Position numbers and translations under genes: made by a program. 64,000 bases of DNA, taken from positions 235,629,546 to 235,693,545 of the forward strand of contig CM037878.1 of assembly GCA_021292165.1 (NCBI GenBank). The letters are read 5' to 3'. Position 1 is the stretch's first letter. Each line of letters opens with the position of its first letter. Under the pieces are notes generated by a model. The model did not search any database and was not told the DNA's origin. It saw only the letters and a program-made list of their open reading frames with translations. Source of the DNA: Shinisaurus crocodilurus (taxonomy: Eukaryota; Chordata; Lepidosauria; Squamata; Shinisauridae). Positions 44,111 through 55,190 of this stretch are shown in pieces.

Positions 44111-44544
44111 AAAATAAATTAAAAAAAACTGTTTAAACTTAGCAGAGTTAGTGTCAGAAAAATATTTCTTGGGAGGGCTTTCAACAACTGGGGCAGCACT
44201 GCAGAAGATATACTATCATCTGACAGTATTTGATATTTCAAATTAAGTACAGTATATATAAATAAACATTTCCTAGCTCAGAGATCCGGTCACACCTACC
44301 CAGGAACCCTAGCCCTTATACCCCTCTTTGGGGCTGCTCTCGTGATACCTTACCATCCACACTTCCTCTCACACTCTAAACATACTTACTGAAGAAAAGT
44401 TCACATACTCACTGACTAGATGTTTCATTGGCCAAAAGGTACACTGCCACATTGATTGTATAGAAAAGTCCAATATCAAGATTATATTTAAGGCAACGTT
44501 TTCACCCCAAATATTTTAGGGGGGATGAACAGATGGTAGCCAAG

Positions 44545-44904
44545 ACTGCAGTCCTAAATCCCTTGGACAGCCCTCCAAGGGTTAGGACTGCAGGGTTAGG
44601 AATGGATGGGACAGGAGTGTCTCTCCACCAGCAAAGAGAAGCTCCACTGGGGCACATCCAACCAGTGCCTTCAATATGCCTGCAGAAAATTCTGCAGACA
44701 TAGAACTACCACCAGCACATTCTTACCAGTGGTAGACCCCAAAATGGGTATTCCAGGGACAGAACATGGGTAGGGAGCAGTGGCCTTCAATTTCTTCCAT
44801 CAGAGGCCCTTCAATCTCCATTGGGTCCCTTAGCTACACCAGCCTGGAGTTGGTGTAGCTAATTCAAACCCCACTGATATCATTGGAGGGGAAATTCTGA
44901 AGAT

Positions 44905-44939
<35 letters not shown>

Positions 44940-45065
44940 CACGCACGGATGCACACATACACAAACATGCACATACACACACACTCAACACCTGACCTGA
45001 CTAGCATGAGCTGGCCAGGCTTAGGAAGTGGCCCACCCACTCCAGTTAGAATTTCTCTCCCCATT
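44545..45065 (+). repeat. Interspersed repeat family D, copy 3
   Basis: GGGTTAGGAATGGATGGGAC, AGAACTACCACC, ATTCCAGGGACAGAACATGG and TAGCATGAGCTGGCCAGGCT then AGGAAGTGG. It contains an inserted or expanded GT/CA tract. This is the fullest copy. Confidence 0.65.
44906..44937. repeat. (GT)n microsatellite within family D
   Basis: About fifteen GT units, followed by imperfect CA-rich sequence. Confidence 0.95.
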
Positions 45066-46846
45066 TTGAATAGATCATGAAAATAAATTGAGCTGTGTAC
45101 AAATGGCCCCTTGAAATTCTCACCCTATATGGGGGAAGAGGCTACCTTTGCTTCCTGATTAAAAACATACAAACAAACACCTTATGGGAATTGCTTTGTG
45201 TTGTATTCCCCTGGGCCTTAACTGAAGTGTGAAAAGCCAAAGAGGATACAGGTTAATGGAGAGATGATTGTACAGTGAAAGACAGGACATTCACGTACAC
45301 AGCTCGGCCATCTAATAAGTAAGGTAAGCACAAGAACCCTGAACCCAGTCCATGAGAATTTTCCTGAATTTTTCTTCTCCTTTCAATTTCTTCTCAAAAG
45401 CAATTTCTTTTGTATCAAATTGAATGAGAATGCTCAAAAAATGTGGAAGAAACTTTCAGCACAGCACTAAAAATAACAAACGACGGATAGACTACATATA
45501 TAGGTCTCTAGCTTCTTTTCTTTTTTGGGAAATAAAATATGCCATGCATTGCCTGGAAGTTTTCTTGTGACATTCTTTCTTTGTTCTCTAATATTATGTA
45601 CTAGAAATGTCACTAATGCCACAAATCTCTTTTCAGTTACACCCAAGAGTTGAAGTTAAGCCATGCACTCTGACTTTAGAGGTTATATAGGTATTACTCA
45701 CTAAGACCACCAAACCCCTTATATCTGTATTTTTTACGCTTGGTGGTACTTCTTTTTGGACAGAAAATACTCATGAAAAATTATGCAATAGTCCTGAGGG
45801 GGCGGGGGAGGGAGAACAAGAAAGAAAGGCTTAAAACTGTATATAACTGTACATATAGTGTTGCGGGGAAAACCCCCCCAAAGCCCCTGACCTTCACAAT
45901 GACACAGAAGTAGAAAAGAATGTAAAAGATTCAGTGCTGTGGAAGAATGAGGGGAGGCAGATGAGAGAAAGTGATGGAGTGCCAAATCCAGATAGAATAT
46001 ATATTAGCTTTATTCAATAGACAGGTGATGGGATGGGTAAACAGTGTTAAGTGAAAGGGAACGATTTCACATATGTTATTGGATTCTTTCCCAGTTGATT
46101 GGAAAACCCTGAGGGGGGGAGAAGTCTGGAATTTGGAATTGAACAGGCAGGGTTAAAAACTACCATTTGTTCTCTAAACATATTCAATTCTGACTGCCCA
46201 CTCTTATTAACCAGCTTGTTGGCACGAAACTGTTCTCATTAAATTGCCCAGGTATTCAATTAAACCGTTTGTCTATTGCTGTTTAGAGGGGGGAAATAGA
46301 GATGCAGAGGGCAAACAAGCAGTAGGTTGCATTTCCTTAGTGTTGACCTTTCAAGTGAAGGTATTCTATAATGTTGTTGTTGTTGTTGTTCTATTTAATT
46401 TCAAAATCTAATGTATGAATAGGAAAGTTTATCCCATGAATATTTGAATAAAAACCTTACTGCTACACGTAATACTGCCTAAGGCATAAGAACTTTTCAC
46501 CCAAGTAAAGCCTTGAGATATACCCTTAAGATGTGTGAAACTTTCAGCCATTTTGTGTTTGGCTCTTAGAGTTGCAAAATGGTTGTGATTTCTTTTTGAG
46601 GCTGCTCTGACCGGTGTGTGTGTGTGTGTGTGTGTGTGTAAAGAGTACAAAGGAAAGTTAAATGTTCAGCCCAAGAAGCTACCTAGCATTTAAGGAGAAA
46701 TGAGCTAACAGGAGTTTGTATGGGCAGGGGATTTTCTCTCCTACATTGCCACCACCTATGGGGAAACTGCTCCTTCACTCTGCAATCTCATCTATGAAGT
46801 TTCTTATTTTTCGTAAACACATATGTCTCAGGGCCTAAGGTTAGGA
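45066..46846. other. Mostly unique sequence with short microsatellites
   Basis: GTT run at 46,373-46,391 and GT run at 46,614-46,639. No gene or delimited transposon. Confidence 0.45.
46614..46639. repeat. (GT)n microsatellite
   Basis: About thirteen GT units. Confidence 0.95.
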
Positions 46847-47010
46847 TTTCATAGGATCATAGAGTTGGAAGGGGCCTACAAGGCCATCGAGTCCAACCCC
46901 CTGCTCAATGCAGGAAACTAGAGGAGGGGTCTCCCATCCAAGTAATAACCAGACCTGACCCTGCTTAGCTTTCCTCACTCAGACAAGATGAGCCAGCGTG
47001 AGCCACAGGC
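46847..47010 (-). mobile_element. 5S rRNA-like SINE with CR1-type tail, copy 3
   Basis: Minus-strand head GCTAAGCAGGGTCAGGTCTG and TTACTTGGATGGGAGACC, then GGACTCGATGGCCTTGTAGG and TCTATGATCCTATGA. Little diverged from copies 2 and 4. Confidence 0.75.
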
Positions 47011-47121
47011 CACCTGTATTAGGAGCTCACACATTAACCTTGAACAGGTTAATCTGAGCTTCTTATAAGAATGGATGGCTAAACCAATGTTTAAAAAAAC
47101 CCCACACTGGATGTCAAATTA

Positions 47122-47379
47122 CAGTAATACCTTGGATTGCAAGTAACTTGGTCTGAGAGCGTTTTGCAAGACAAGTAATATTTTTTTATAAATTTTGACT
47201 ATAAACAAGCGACGTCTTGCAATACAAGTAGTGTAGGGATGTAACCACTCGCCTCGAACAGGCGTAGTGGGCCGAAATCGGCCCCGCTCACACCCGCCAG
47301 AGACTCGCTTTGATATGAGTGTTTTGGATTACAAGCATGGTTCCGGAACGAATTATGCTTGCAATCCAAAGTATTACTG
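47122..47379 (-). mobile_element. Tigger-like (Tc1/mariner) MITE, copy 2
   Basis: CAGTAATACCTTGGATTGCA start and GCAATCCAAAGTATTACTG end, flanked by TA (47,120-47,121; 47,380-47,381). The interior is the reverse complement of 8,572-8,816, including ATTCGTTCCGGAACCATG and the GC-rich centre. Confidence 0.85.
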
Positions 47380-47381
47380 TA

Positions 47382-48436
47382 TATGCTGTTCCTCTAGACA
47401 GCAAAATTAGACCTATGGGAAATACAACCTGTTTGTTTTTAAAAATAACTTCTAAAAGAGGGGAAGAGGAGAGGTCTAAAATTTCTTTATGTCTAAAATC
47501 ATCTATGTACATGTGAAAACTAAAGAACCAATTTGTATAGTCACCCTGGATATTTGTTGATGGACACTTTTTCCTCTTCTTGCTTACACAATAACCCTAT
47601 CAAGGCATTCACCTGCATATTTGTTGACTAACATGAGGAGTGAACATGAGTACACATATAAGGCCCACTCCCCTACATCTCCACATGCCATTTAGACCTT
47701 CAAGGCTTCAAGTGTTTGGATGAATGTGCTTACAGAGCTCCTGTGATCAGAAACCCTGATAAGACAGTTTTCCGGTCAAGGGGGCTCTGTAAGCGCATTC
47801 AACCAAATGTGGTCACAAACCCTTTTTCAGACCTTCATGTTCAACACATGAAGGTCCTCTAAACAGTAGACAGGCATGTGGGAAAATGTTGTGGGCCAGT
47901 GCTTGTATGTATGTCCATGCCCCCCACACACACACTTTAGTCCATGTGTGAAGACGAACACACATTTCTGTCCACTAGTGCCTAGTATTTCTATGTTCAT
48001 GCAAGGGTATGCCTGACTACCATATTGTTTAAAAATGTGAAGTTTTACACAAGGAACAAATAAAACGGACAGAGGGCTCAAGAAGGAACTGGAAATGTAT
48101 TATTTAATCATGATTACTTTGTGATCCTACACTTAGCAGAATTTCAACAAATTACTCTGTGATCTCACTGTCATCAATTGACAACTGCTGTTTCTGTAGA
48201 TCACTGTTGCTGTGCCTCAACAGACAACTGCTGTCTGTCTGAATAAATTTGTCTGTTTGACGGACTAGTTGCCTTAATGTCGCAGCACTAATGGATATAA
48301 CTTATTTTACAGATTAGTTACAGATTGTGCTATCTGATTTTAAAATCCAGAACAATTCTTGGAGGAAACTGGTATTTTGATACAGATCTTGAGAAAGTGT
48401 TTTAACCTGTTTTAACAACCATGCTAATAACTTTAG
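47382..48436. other. Unassigned sequence with hairpins
   Basis: Two inverted repeats are present: 47,713-47,740 with 47,783-47,809, and a perfect 11-bp stem at 47,830-47,856. No transposon ends or coding motif. Confidence 0.45.
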
Positions 48437-48855
48437 AGAGCAATCCTATTGATTGCACCCTCAATGCTCATAAGCCCCTGAACTCGGAGGCTTACGAGCC
48501 TCCAGTGCAGAGTGGCAAGAGCAGTAGAGGCAATATCCACCTCTCCACACCTCCCACTTTGCATTTCAGCTAGACAGCCAATTTTGGCCATCTAGCTGAG
48601 GTACTTCAGAGGGGGAGGGAAGGAGGCTGGAGTGCAGTCAGGCTATCTTGTATCCTGGCAGCCACAGCCTCATTCCCTCCCCACCCCTGGAACTCCTCCT
48701 TTACCACCTCTCCAAGGTTGATTTCCTGACCAGCTGTGAGGGTCGGGGAGGGGGATCAGAGTGTGGATCCCCAGCTATGAGGTTGGAGCACTGTATCAAA
48801 ATTATCCTATCGCCCCCTAGATGCTGTCTAAGGGGCCATAGGTTCACTCTCTTAG
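48437..48855 (+). repeat. Interspersed repeat family C, copy 4
   Basis: GCAATCCTATTGATTGCACC, AAGCCCCTGAACTCGGAGGC, GACAGCCAATTTTGGCCATC, GGGAAGGAGGCTGGAG, TGCTGTCTAAGGGGCCATAG. Together with copies 1-3 this defines a ~0.42-0.48-kb repeat. Confidence 0.7.
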
Positions 48856-49344
48856 TTGGTTAAAAGGTTGATTTGAGAAATATATGCAATTAGGAACAAT
48901 CTTGATAGGACAGAGTTCTAGCAGGATTCTCCTTAATGTCCTACTATGGGTCCCAGCTAGGGACAAATTGCAAAATATATTATATCAGTGGTTTATAGAA
49001 ATCCTGAGACAAGTATAGAATAATTTTTTGTTCTGTTAACTCACCTATAGCCTAAGTACTTTTTGATTCCAACGTTTATAAGGAAGATTCTTAAGGTAAT
49101 TTTCAAGAATGAATGGCCCAGGGGATCACCATTTATAAGGATGGATATACAAGTATCTAGTGATATGCGAGGGTTTCGTTCAGGGGGTGGAAATCTGATG
49201 GACTAGCCAGGCTCAACCCCCTGAACTCTGTCCTGCTTACCTCTTCCCTGGCGTCAACTCACATTGTCCTCAGTAGAGCCGGGGAAGAGACTTCCTTCTG
49301 GGTTCCTGGCGGGCCACTGTTTACGTAGAAAGTGCCTTAAGATA

Positions 49345-50180
49345 CACCTAAAGTGACCATGATTTGCGCAACTTGTGCAAATTGCGACCGCTTATCGTGG
49401 TTGTCAACCATGATAAGACACAATGGTCTGTTCTAAGATTTGCTTGTACCATGATTGCTTGTCGTGTTATCCGTGGTATAAGCCCTAGAACAAGTGAGCT
49501 GCTTGGCAAGAGCTGCTGTTGCCACTCTTGCAAAGAGCTTGCTAAAGAGTGCAGCTGACAGCTGCCCCCAAAGTGCCCAAATGGTACTAGGAGGCAGTTG
49601 TCAGAAGCTTCTCTGGATCAGGCACCCCATTCACAGAGCAGCTACAGGGAGTGGAAATGGCACCCCTGCCTCTTGCCTGAGAGGTTTACTCTCAGGCAGG
49701 AGGCAGGAGGCTGCTCTCTGTGGTTGCTCTGTTCACACAGCAGCCACAGAGAGTGGAACCAGCACCCCCGCCTCCTGCCTGAGAGGTTTACTCAGAGAGT
49801 AAACCCCTCAAGTAGCAGGTGGTGATCTGCTCTCTGTGGCTGCTCCATTCACAGAGCAGTGTCAGAGAGTGGAACCGGCACCCCGCTTCCTGCCTGAGAG
49901 TAGACCTCTGAAGGAGGCGGCAGGAGGCTTCTCCCTCCTCATTGTGCTTTAGGGCACGAGCCCCGTTTGTGCAATGGGAAGTCTTTGACAGCCAATGCGA
50001 GCTGAAATACCACTGGGAGGAATGAGGGCGGGGGAGGGGAAGGGAGAGAGCAAAGCAACCACGATAAGTCTGATCATCTGTTGGGCTCATCCCATCCCAA
50101 CAGTGGTTGCTTCGTGGTTTCCGGCAAACGATTTTGGTAACTTACCATGATTGTTACCATGTTGTGCGAACCCACCCTAT
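49345..50180. mobile_element. Probable DNA element carrying a minisatellite
   Basis: The left edge (AAGTGACCATGATTTGCGCA, CGCTTATCGTGGTTGTC) and right edge (GCAACCACGATAAG; ACCATGTTGTGCGAACCCAC) carry loosely inverted wording such as TTATCGTGGTTG versus CAACCACGATAA. The GC-rich centre holds about three ~110-bp units. No transposase frame. Boundaries and class are uncertain. Confidence 0.45.
49625..49945. repeat. ~103-118-bp tandem repeat (about three units)
   Basis: Units start at 49,628, 49,731 and 49,849 with TTCACA(G/C)AGCAG, then AGGGAGTGGAA-like wording. Each contains GCCTCCTGCCTGAGAGGTTT. Within units, CAGGCAGGAGG and CCTCCTGCCTG form inverted pairs. Confidence 0.75.
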
Positions 50181-50184
50181 GTTT

Positions 50185-51180
50185 TGGATCTCCCTTCCCT
50201 TTGATAGGTTTTCATTCTTGCACTGGGCAGCAACAACATCTTGTGTACATTAATTCCGTCTTGTGTTCCTGTTTTTACTTTATTCTACTCTGTTACTTTT
50301 TCACCTGTCATGGCTAGATGTACACTGTTCCTTAGTAACAATTCTGTCTACTACTGTAATTGCGGAGAATATTTGTGGTGATTTCCCTTTGATCACCATA
50401 GGTCTGACTAGCTACTGGAAGTTGACCTCATCATTGTTAGATGCTCACAGTATCATGTTTCTTAGCAGCACAGGCAATGCTCTATTCCTTCTTATTCTTT
50501 CTTTCTTTGTCTTTTCCTCCTATCACACATTTTCAGGATTATTTTTTTTTAAATCTTATTGCCATATCTGGTAATTGAGCATTTATAGGTCTAAAAGAGC
50601 ATTGTAGAAGTCTTTTTGCAGCACAGCAGTACAGTTCTGTAATGGAGAAGTGCTTAATATTGTTTTGTATCTACAAACAGTTTGCAACACATATTCCATG
50701 TTGAACCATTTTAAACTTGACTGAATGACATTATGCCTTTGATGCCAAAAAGAAAAAGGGGGGAGGGGGAAAGAACACACGTTAAGAACAATCTAAGGGC
50801 TAATTCTATAATATATTTTGTTTTGTCTCCAATCAGTCTCTCTCAGTATTACTCAGGCATTCTTTCACATGGATAAACATAACAATGCAAACCAGGAAAT
50901 CATGGAAATGGGCAGCAGCAATTAATATGATTGCAGCATTTGATTACTTTCTTTTCCCTAGCTGCTACAAATGCAGGATTTGCTGCCAGCCATATGCACA
51001 ATTGGTTGTTTCAGACGTTAACATTTATCTGCATTAATATATATCCAGGCTTGGATGGAACTGGTTATATTGAGATTTGTGTTTGTTCCTAGTCGGAGAA
51101 CTTCCTGCTTCCTCATTAGGCCTGCTGAAGTGAGAACAGAGATAGGCAGCAGAAGTGGTTGGTGGAGGAATTCCTGAGCA
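50185..51180. other. Unique AT-rich DNA
   Basis: No repeats or gene signal recognised. Confidence 0.45.
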
Positions 51181-51584
51181 GGGAGTAAGGGGCAGAATCC
51201 AACAGAGCACTTATGCCTCCGCTGATTCTCTTGTGCCCTGCTGCTTCTGTTATGCAAGCAGTGGGTCCCACCGCTTGCGCAATAGAGATTTAGTGTTTCC
51301 TAGAGGAAGCCCTGAAATGAACAGAAACGTTTATTTCTCAGTAGGGACAGGTCAGCGGAGCTCCCTTATGCGAGCTTTGCTGACCTCCCCATTCCAGAAA
51401 CAAGCATTTTTGCTTGCTTCCGGTTGCCCTGGAAGCACTGAATCTTCCTTCCATAAATGGTGGGTCCCGCTTCTGGATGGGAATTGGTGGGTCGTAAGGG
51501 TATCAGTGGAGGTGTAAGTGCCCCATTCGACTCCACCCAAGGAATCCTGAGGTAGGCTGCAGAAGTGGGCATGAGGGGGTGGGC

Positions 51585-51710
51585 TAGAAAGGACACAATC
51601 CAGAGAGGTGGCCAAGAAAAAGCAGAATCCAGAGCGGAGGGAGGACGTGTAGAAAATACAATATTCAGAGGGGTAGGTAGAAAAGACAGAATCCAGAGAG
51701 GGGGCATGTT
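51585..51710. repeat. ~30-35-bp degenerate tandem repeat
   Basis: The phrase (A/C)AGAATCCAGAG followed by a G/A-rich spacer occurs four times (about 51,593, 51,622, 51,655 and 51,686). Confidence 0.6.
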
Positions 51711-52027
51711 TTGTGTTTGACTGCTGCTCCCCACAGCAATTCATGCTGGTGCCCAGGACAGATTTTCAAAATACCTGATGTGGTAAGCAAACCATTTGGG
51801 CCCACTGGCACAGCTCTAAACTATAGTTAAGACTAACCACAGTTCCAAGTTTGTGCATAACAACGAACAGTGGTTAGTTGAAAGTGAAAACTTCCAATCT
51901 CTTCCTTGCAGCTGTGTTGAAGGAGTAAAGAGTGGTGTGTGTGCATGTGTACAAGTTTAGTATTATATCCTAACCCAGCTGGTGTGTTAAGTTAACCAAT
52001 TTACATTATCCCATTTTCTTGTGAGTT

Positions 52028-52262
52028 TGTTTATTAAAACGTTTCTAGCCAGCCTTTCCATCCTAAATTGGGTTCTTCAAGGTAGCTAAGATCCATCATA
52101 AAAACAGTAATCAATAAACAACATAAGCCATATAAACAAAGCAAAAAAACAAAAGGAGCAACAGCAGTGATAAAGGTGGCAAATATTAAAGTATCAAAAG
52201 AAACATTTTGACTTAGAAACATTTCTAAACAATGCTATTTTTAGCTGATGCCTAAGGCATAA
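52028..52262 (-). mobile_element. Antisense LINE 3'-tail fragment
   Basis: TTTATTAAAACGTTTCTAGC, CAGCCTTTCCATCCTAAATT and AATAAACAACATAAGCCATA resemble the antisense of an L2/CR1-group 3' end. No coding motif. Confidence 0.45.
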
Positions 52263-52274
52263 AGAGAAGGAGCT

Positions 52275-52930
52275 AGCTGGATCTCCCATGGCAGTACTCC
52301 AGACCAGAGTATGTCTGATTAGTGCAGAATAAAGTGGGACTATTACTTCTTGTAACTTGGAAACTATTTGAACCATATAAAATTGTACTAGCCTTTTTTG
52401 CAGCCACATCACACTGGTGACTCTTGATCAGCTTGTCATCTATGGCAATACAGACATCCTTTTTCACAAGTACTACTGTCAGACCAGGTATCCCCATTCT
52501 ATAGCTGTGTATTTGATTATTATTCTTACACATAATTGGAGACTTTTCATTTGTATCTACTGAATTTCATTTCATTAATTTCAGCCCAGTTTTCCATTGC
52601 ATCAAAGTCATTTTGAATGTTATTCCTGTCTTCTGAGGTGTTGGCCATCCCTCCCAGTTATGTGTCATCTGCAAATCTGGTTAGGATTCCTTCCACTCCA
52701 TCTAAGTCATTGATAAAACTGTTGAAGAGTACTGGACCCAGGACAGAGCCCTAAGGCACCCCACTTGAAACTGGCCTACAGTTTAATGGGAAGCCACGGA
52801 TGAGCATTCTTTGAGTGCAGTATTATATTCAAAGGTATTATCATCTACCCTGCATTTAACCAGTTTGCTAACCAAAATGCTATGGGGATCTTGTCAAATG
52901 CTTTGCTGAAATCAAGATAACCATGTACAG
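52275..52930 (-). mobile_element. CR1 LINE RT region, inverted segment
   Basis: On the minus strand, in order and across stops: LDFSKAFDKIP (RT motif A), SVLGPVLF-like wording after a G-rich GVP context, FINDLDGVEGIL, FADDT (catalytic motif), FDAMENWAEINEMKF, then KSHQCDVAAKKA and SGLEYC. This is the CR1 RT and thumb order. It is followed immediately on the right by a plus-strand CR1 piece that continues from where this one stops, which suggests a 5' inversion. Non-functional. Confidence 0.8.
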
Positions 52931-53112
52931 TTCTAAGCACTGTACTTTGAGAAGGATGTAGACAAATTGGAACAAGTTCAAAGGAGTGCAACAGAGATGG
53001 TCAGCAGTATGGACAAGTCCTGGAAGAGAAGGTTGAAGAAACTGGTATGTTTAGCCAGGAGAAGAGGGAACATGATAACACTCTTCAAATACCTAAAGAG
53101 CTATCATACAGA
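52925..53112 (+). mobile_element. CR1 LINE segment, forward part
   Basis: ACAGTTCTAAGCACTGTACT, AGAAGGATGTAGACAAATTG, GTTTAGCCAGGAGAAGAGG and CACTCTTCAAATACCTAAAG are the CR1 sequence just downstream of the LEYC motif. It ends abruptly without a CR1 terminus. Confidence 0.75.
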
Positions 53113-53344
53113 AGATATGCACAATTAGGGATGTAGCCAATGTAATACTTGGGGGGGGGGACATAAGAGGTGGCATTGTTTCGCTAGTGCAGCACTTGAT
53201 GGCATCTTGTGCATCTCTCCATGTGCTGCCAAATTGTCACTGAAAACACTGCTGTGGCTGCTGCTTTACTTTCTCTCCTCTCCTTTTCCCCATGAGGAAG
53301 TAAGAAATAGGTTGGTGTCAAGCCCAAGGCAGCTGCAGTTATTG

Positions 53345-53917
53345 ACTGGATTCAGACAACACAATAACTCACACTCAAGGGTTTATTTATTTTTATTTAT
53401 TTATTATATTTATACCCCACCTTTTTTGTTCCATCAAGGAACTCAAGGTGGCTTACATAATCCTCCTCCTTCTCTCCATTTTATCCTCACAACAACCCTG
53501 TGAGGTAGGTTAGGCTGAGACTCAGTGACTGGCCCAAAATCACCCAGTGGGTTTCATGGCTGAGCGGGGACTAGAGCCCGGATCTCCCTAGTCCCAGTCC
53601 AGCACTCTCACCACTATGCCACACTGGCTCTCCATACTGGGTTGAGTGTGGATTGCCATTGAACAATGGGCTGTTGTTGAAATGTGGGTTATCATGTTGC
53701 CTGAACCCAGCTGTTAACCACAAACCACCTATGAAGAGAGTCCATGGTTTGTTGTTGGGTTGTGAACTGTGGGCTGTTCACCATGGTTTGTTAGCTTGGC
53801 TGGGTTCAGACAACATGATAACCCTTGTTTCAACAACAACCCACAGTTCAATGACAACCCAAACTCAACTAATACTGAACGCCTGAGTGTGGGTCTTTGT
53901 GTTGTCTGAATCCAGTA
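53345..53917. mobile_element. Double palindromic MITE with nested SINE
   Basis: Outer ends ACTGGATTCAGACAACACAA and TTGTGTTGTCTGAATCCAGT are perfect inverted repeats. An inner pair (GGGTTATCATGTTGCCTGAA, 53,686 on; CTGGGTTCAGACAACATGAT, about 53,799 on) repeats the same terminus. The structure is two related MITE units, or one with duplicated ends. A CORE-SINE interrupts the left unit. No TSD could be fixed. Confidence 0.7.
53386..53632 (-). mobile_element. CORE-type tRNA SINE, nested in MITE
   Basis: The minus strand reads AGCCAGTGTGGCATAGTGGT, a B-box GGCTCTAGTCCC, AACCCACTGGGTGATTTTGG, CTCACAGGGTTGTTGTGAGG, and tail GCCACCTTGAGTTCC. Full length, and younger than the host MITE. Confidence 0.85.
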
Positions 53918-53966
53918 ATTGTGTTTTAGTTTTAGCATATGGGAGTGGTGAGGAAGGATGGGGAAT

Positions 53967-54135
53967 AGATTTCATAGATTATAGAGTTGGAAGGAGCCTA
54001 CAAGGCTATCGAGTTTAACCCCCTGCTCAATGCAGGAAACTAGACGAGGAGTCTCCCATCCAAGTAATAACCAGGCCTGACCCTGCTTAGCTTTCCACGC
54101 TCAGACAAGCTGAGCCAGCGTGAGCCACAGGCCTG
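53967..54135 (-). mobile_element. 5S rRNA-like SINE with CR1-type tail, copy 4
   Basis: Minus-strand head GCTAAGCAGGGTCAGGCCTG and TTACTTGGATGGGAGAC; tail TCGATAGCCTTGTAGGC and CTATAATCTATGAAATC. Confidence 0.75.
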
Positions 54136-54139
54136 TATA

Positions 54140-55135
54140 GTGGAAGCTGGAAAACTGGAAAGAGAGAGAGGAATCTGTCCAGAACACAGTTGCCATGGTT
54201 GTTCTAAGGGAAGGGGAACAAGAATCCTTAGCATCAGGATAAATTCAAAAAGAAGGCAGGAAGAATGGGTGTTGTTCTGCCATGACAAGGCTTCACTGGG
54301 CAAGGAGTGCTGAAAGAGGGTGTGTGAACAAAGACAGGTAACCACAGCCAGGAGTCAGGCTGAGTCCCTGAAATACTGTGTTCCGCACTTGATCTTGTGG
54401 AGTTAAGTGGTCTGAAAACAGTTGTCATCGACCAGTCCAGCAATGCCCCTGTTCTGTGAGTGAAAGGGAAAGCAGGCAAAATAGAGTGCCATCGCTCCTT
54501 TTTGCCCTTTCCTTCCTGTGGCCTTTTCTGCTGCCACCGGTTGGAAATCTTTCTTCCCCCCCACTCTGGCTGCCTCCCGCAAACCAGCCTTAAAACTCTC
54601 TGGGTCTCAGGTATTAGCTTTAGTTAGTGTGCAGGTTGGTTGACATGGTGTGGGTAACCCAAAAAAGTGATGACAAAATTACATATAATAATAGGAAAAA
54701 GTTTTAAAATCTGAATGGATACACACCAAACACACACACACCATATGAGCAACAGGGTAATAAAGCAAGCAGGGATAAATACATTCAGCTAACCTAACTA
54801 GACAATACCCGTATTTTATGCAGATCCCTTCTAAATATCTTAATGGCATTGGTCTAGCTCTCTGAATCAGTTCTCTGGTTGCCTCTGGTCTGCCAGCCTT
54901 CCCTCTCCCCCTCTTCCTCCTTCTGCCTTGCTGCCTTAGGCTTTTATTTCTTATAATTAGGGGGTTTCCCCCTCTTTCCAAAACTCCAGCCAACCAGGAT
55001 GGTAGTTCCTTGTTCATTTCTGCAAAACAAGATTCTATTTCTTGAGTTTAAAACTTATTTTCTCTTTCTCTGACCTTCTGTTGAACTTTATAGTCTCCTG
55101 ACTTCTGGACAATAACTTCCTCTGCATAACCACTG

Positions 55136-55190
<55 letters not shown>

